From assembly GCF_001522545.3 (NCBI RefSeq), contig NC_031768.1:86967144-87031143 (forward strand): DNA of 64,000 bases. The letters are read 5' to 3'. Within the stretch, counting starts at the first letter, position 1. The number at the start of each line of letters is the position of its first letter. Under the pieces are notes generated by a model. It was given only the letters and a program-made list of their open reading frames with translations, did not search any database and had not been told where the DNA came from. The DNA comes from Parus major (taxonomy: Eukaryota; Chordata; Aves; Passeriformes; Paridae). This document shows, one piece after another, positions 62,372 to 64,000 of the stretch. Position numbers and translations under genes: made by a program.

Positions 62372-64000
62372 CCATTTTCTTGCTGACCAATGCCCTTCAT
62401 CTGTCAGAGTCCTGAACCCTGTCCTGGGCTGGGGAACTGTGGGCACACCTAGAGTTATCAAGAGACCACATTCATATTTACATGTTGGTTGACTAGTACA
62501 ACAGATCTAGGTCTTGGATGGGTGATCTAAAGCCTGATACCTCTGCTGCCCCTAATGATTTCCAGTCTCATGGATTTATTTGATGCAGAGGCTTTTATTC
62601 TGAAATAAGCTGCTTGTTAGAGCACATGCTATCTGATCTGCATATTTATGCCTTTTCCTTTATATTCAGACACTGAGAAGAGCTTCCTCCATATTCAGTT
62701 TTAGCAACTTTCTTTTTTTAGCAAAACCTAATTTTCCCTGATTAGGGAACATAGGCTGAAGACCCTGTGACAGCCTGAGCAACAAACCAAGCTAAGTACT
62801 CAGCAGTTTTTCAGGCTGATGAATGGGAAGTGTAATGAAACTGCATTGAGTGGATGTGATACCACAATGTTCTCCAGTGCTACGAAAGGTCTTCACTGAA
62901 TCACAGAAACATAAGGAAGCAGCCTGGAACACCCAGCCAGAGTATCACTAACACTCCATCCATGATGGACTTTTCTTACAGGGTCCTGGGAGCCTCCGAG
63001 GCTGGAGACTCCTTTGCCACCCTACATGTCAGATCCTGTGCTGGGCTACCTGATGGTGAAAAATTTTCCAAGTTTCCAACCAGAATCCCCTGAAATGTGA
63101 TTTACAGCTACTGACCATTGCTGTTGGTTTAATGGAGCTGTAATAAACCCCTGGTTTTTGGGACTGGAAGTAGAGGGGCAAAGAGAAACAGGTCAGGAAG
63201 GAGGAAAACCAAGATCAGTTCATCAAGACAATGTTGGAAACAGCCTCTTAGCACAGCATAAAGATGGACTAGCCTTCTTTAGTCTTTTTGCATAAAGGCA
63301 CAAGTTGGTAGATTTGAAGGAAGAGAGGCACTGAAAACCTTTGCAGCAAGCCCCATGCAAATGTGGTGCCTTCCTTTAAGCTGCTGTGCTCATTAGCCAG
63401 CAGTCTTTCTGTGCTTTCTGCCTTCAGTGCTAGGGTTGATACTGAAATGGAAAGCATGAAACCCACTGTCTTCTGTGGTATGAGGCAAGTGCCCAGCAGG
63501 CAGAGCCTGTTGGCTGTTGCATTGCTGATGGCTTGTGCTGAGCTGCTGGTGAGCAGCTGAGCAGTGAAATTGGGTTCAGCCTCCAGTGTATCCTCACTTC
63601 CATCTTGGTTTCCATACAGATGGATGGAGGACCCACTGCAACCGAGTCTGTGCATGACAAATGTCTTGTATTCCCAGCAGACACATAGAAAAACTTTTTT
63701 TAAATTTTTTCTTTTCTGTTTGCATCCATCTCTCCCTCATGAGCTCATCGTATCTCTGTCATTCACAACTTTTACTTCATAGAGTTTACATCTTCAGAGT
63801 AGCAGAGCAGACAGTTCAATTGGCTTGCAGATATCAAAATTCATCAATGTACTGAATGCCAGCTGATGAAACTCTTCATTATTTGCATGTTCTTAAAAAC
63901 TAATTTTGTTTGTTCTAGTCTTTGATGAGAAGAGGAGCTTTTTGCTGCCTAAAATTTTGAACAATATTAATGTTGCATAAGTTAGGCCACTGAGATAGGA
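62372..64000. other. Window end, no recognised gene
   Basis: AT-rich sequence with no gene, RNA or repeat that I can support. The open frames at 63269-63684 show no family signature. Confidence 0.5.

Noticed and set aside
61796..62492. Open frames across the N run
   Set aside because: They exist only because Ns carry no stops; flanks are a pentanucleotide repeat.
43024..64000. Bitter-taste receptor gene expected from mammalian synteny
   Set aside because: No seven-helix open frame other than the olfactory receptor was found on either strand.
1..64000. CRISPR arrays, tRNA or rRNA genes, bacterial-type operons
   Set aside because: None seen; the sequence is vertebrate nuclear DNA.

Overview
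The window is nuclear DNA of a vertebrate, almost certainly a bird. Genes are split into many short exons with GT-AG junctions. The interspersed repeats are dominated by CR1 LINE 3' ends (typical 'aaccattctgtgattctatg' tails on the + strand and 'aatcacagaatag...ggttgga' heads on the - strand). Two recognisable mammalian orthologues lie in the same neighbourhood order as on human chromosome 7q35. The species cannot be named from the sequence. One assembly gap of 461 N is present (61849-62309).

Layout. (1) 1065-5079, + strand: the 3' eight coding exons of zyxin (ZYX), namely the proline-rich region, the nuclear export signal and three LIM domains, with a 3'UTR ending near 6165. The N-terminal coding exon(s) lie outside the window. 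(2) 6170-9610: spacer between two tail-to-tail genes, holding a probable solo LTR and a CR1. (3) 10560-43023, - strand: a complete, intact EPHA1 receptor tyrosine kinase gene. I could place all 18 coding exons. They total 2889 nt, keep phase throughout and encode 962 residues: signal peptide, ephrin-binding domain, Cys-rich region, two FN3 domains, TM helix, kinase and SAM. The EPHA1 promoter is a CpG island around exon 1, and a second CpG island lies inside intron 4. (4) 43.4-53.5 kb: AT-rich intergenic DNA with CR1 pieces, simple repeats and a decayed PIF/Harbinger-type transposase remnant at about 50.54-50.91 kb. (5) 53502-54512, - strand: an intact single-exon olfactory receptor, most like family 10, with an unusual NPxxY motif. 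(6) 54.5-64.0 kb: no gene that I can recognise, one candidate short exon, and the assembly gap bordered by a (TTCTG)n repeat.

How the genes relate. ZYX is a focal-adhesion and actin-regulatory LIM protein. EPHA1 is a cell-contact receptor whose known outputs include adhesion and cytoskeletal change. They are not an operon: they are convergent neighbours with separate promoters. The OR lies upstream of EPHA1 on the same strand, consistent with the olfactory and taste receptor clusters flanking EPHA1 in mammals.

The most unusual items are a perfect 54-bp inverted duplication inside EPHA1 intron 1, the intragenic CpG island, the YPxxY variant in the olfactory receptor, and the Harbinger remnant. 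I found no evidence for a wholly new biological system.
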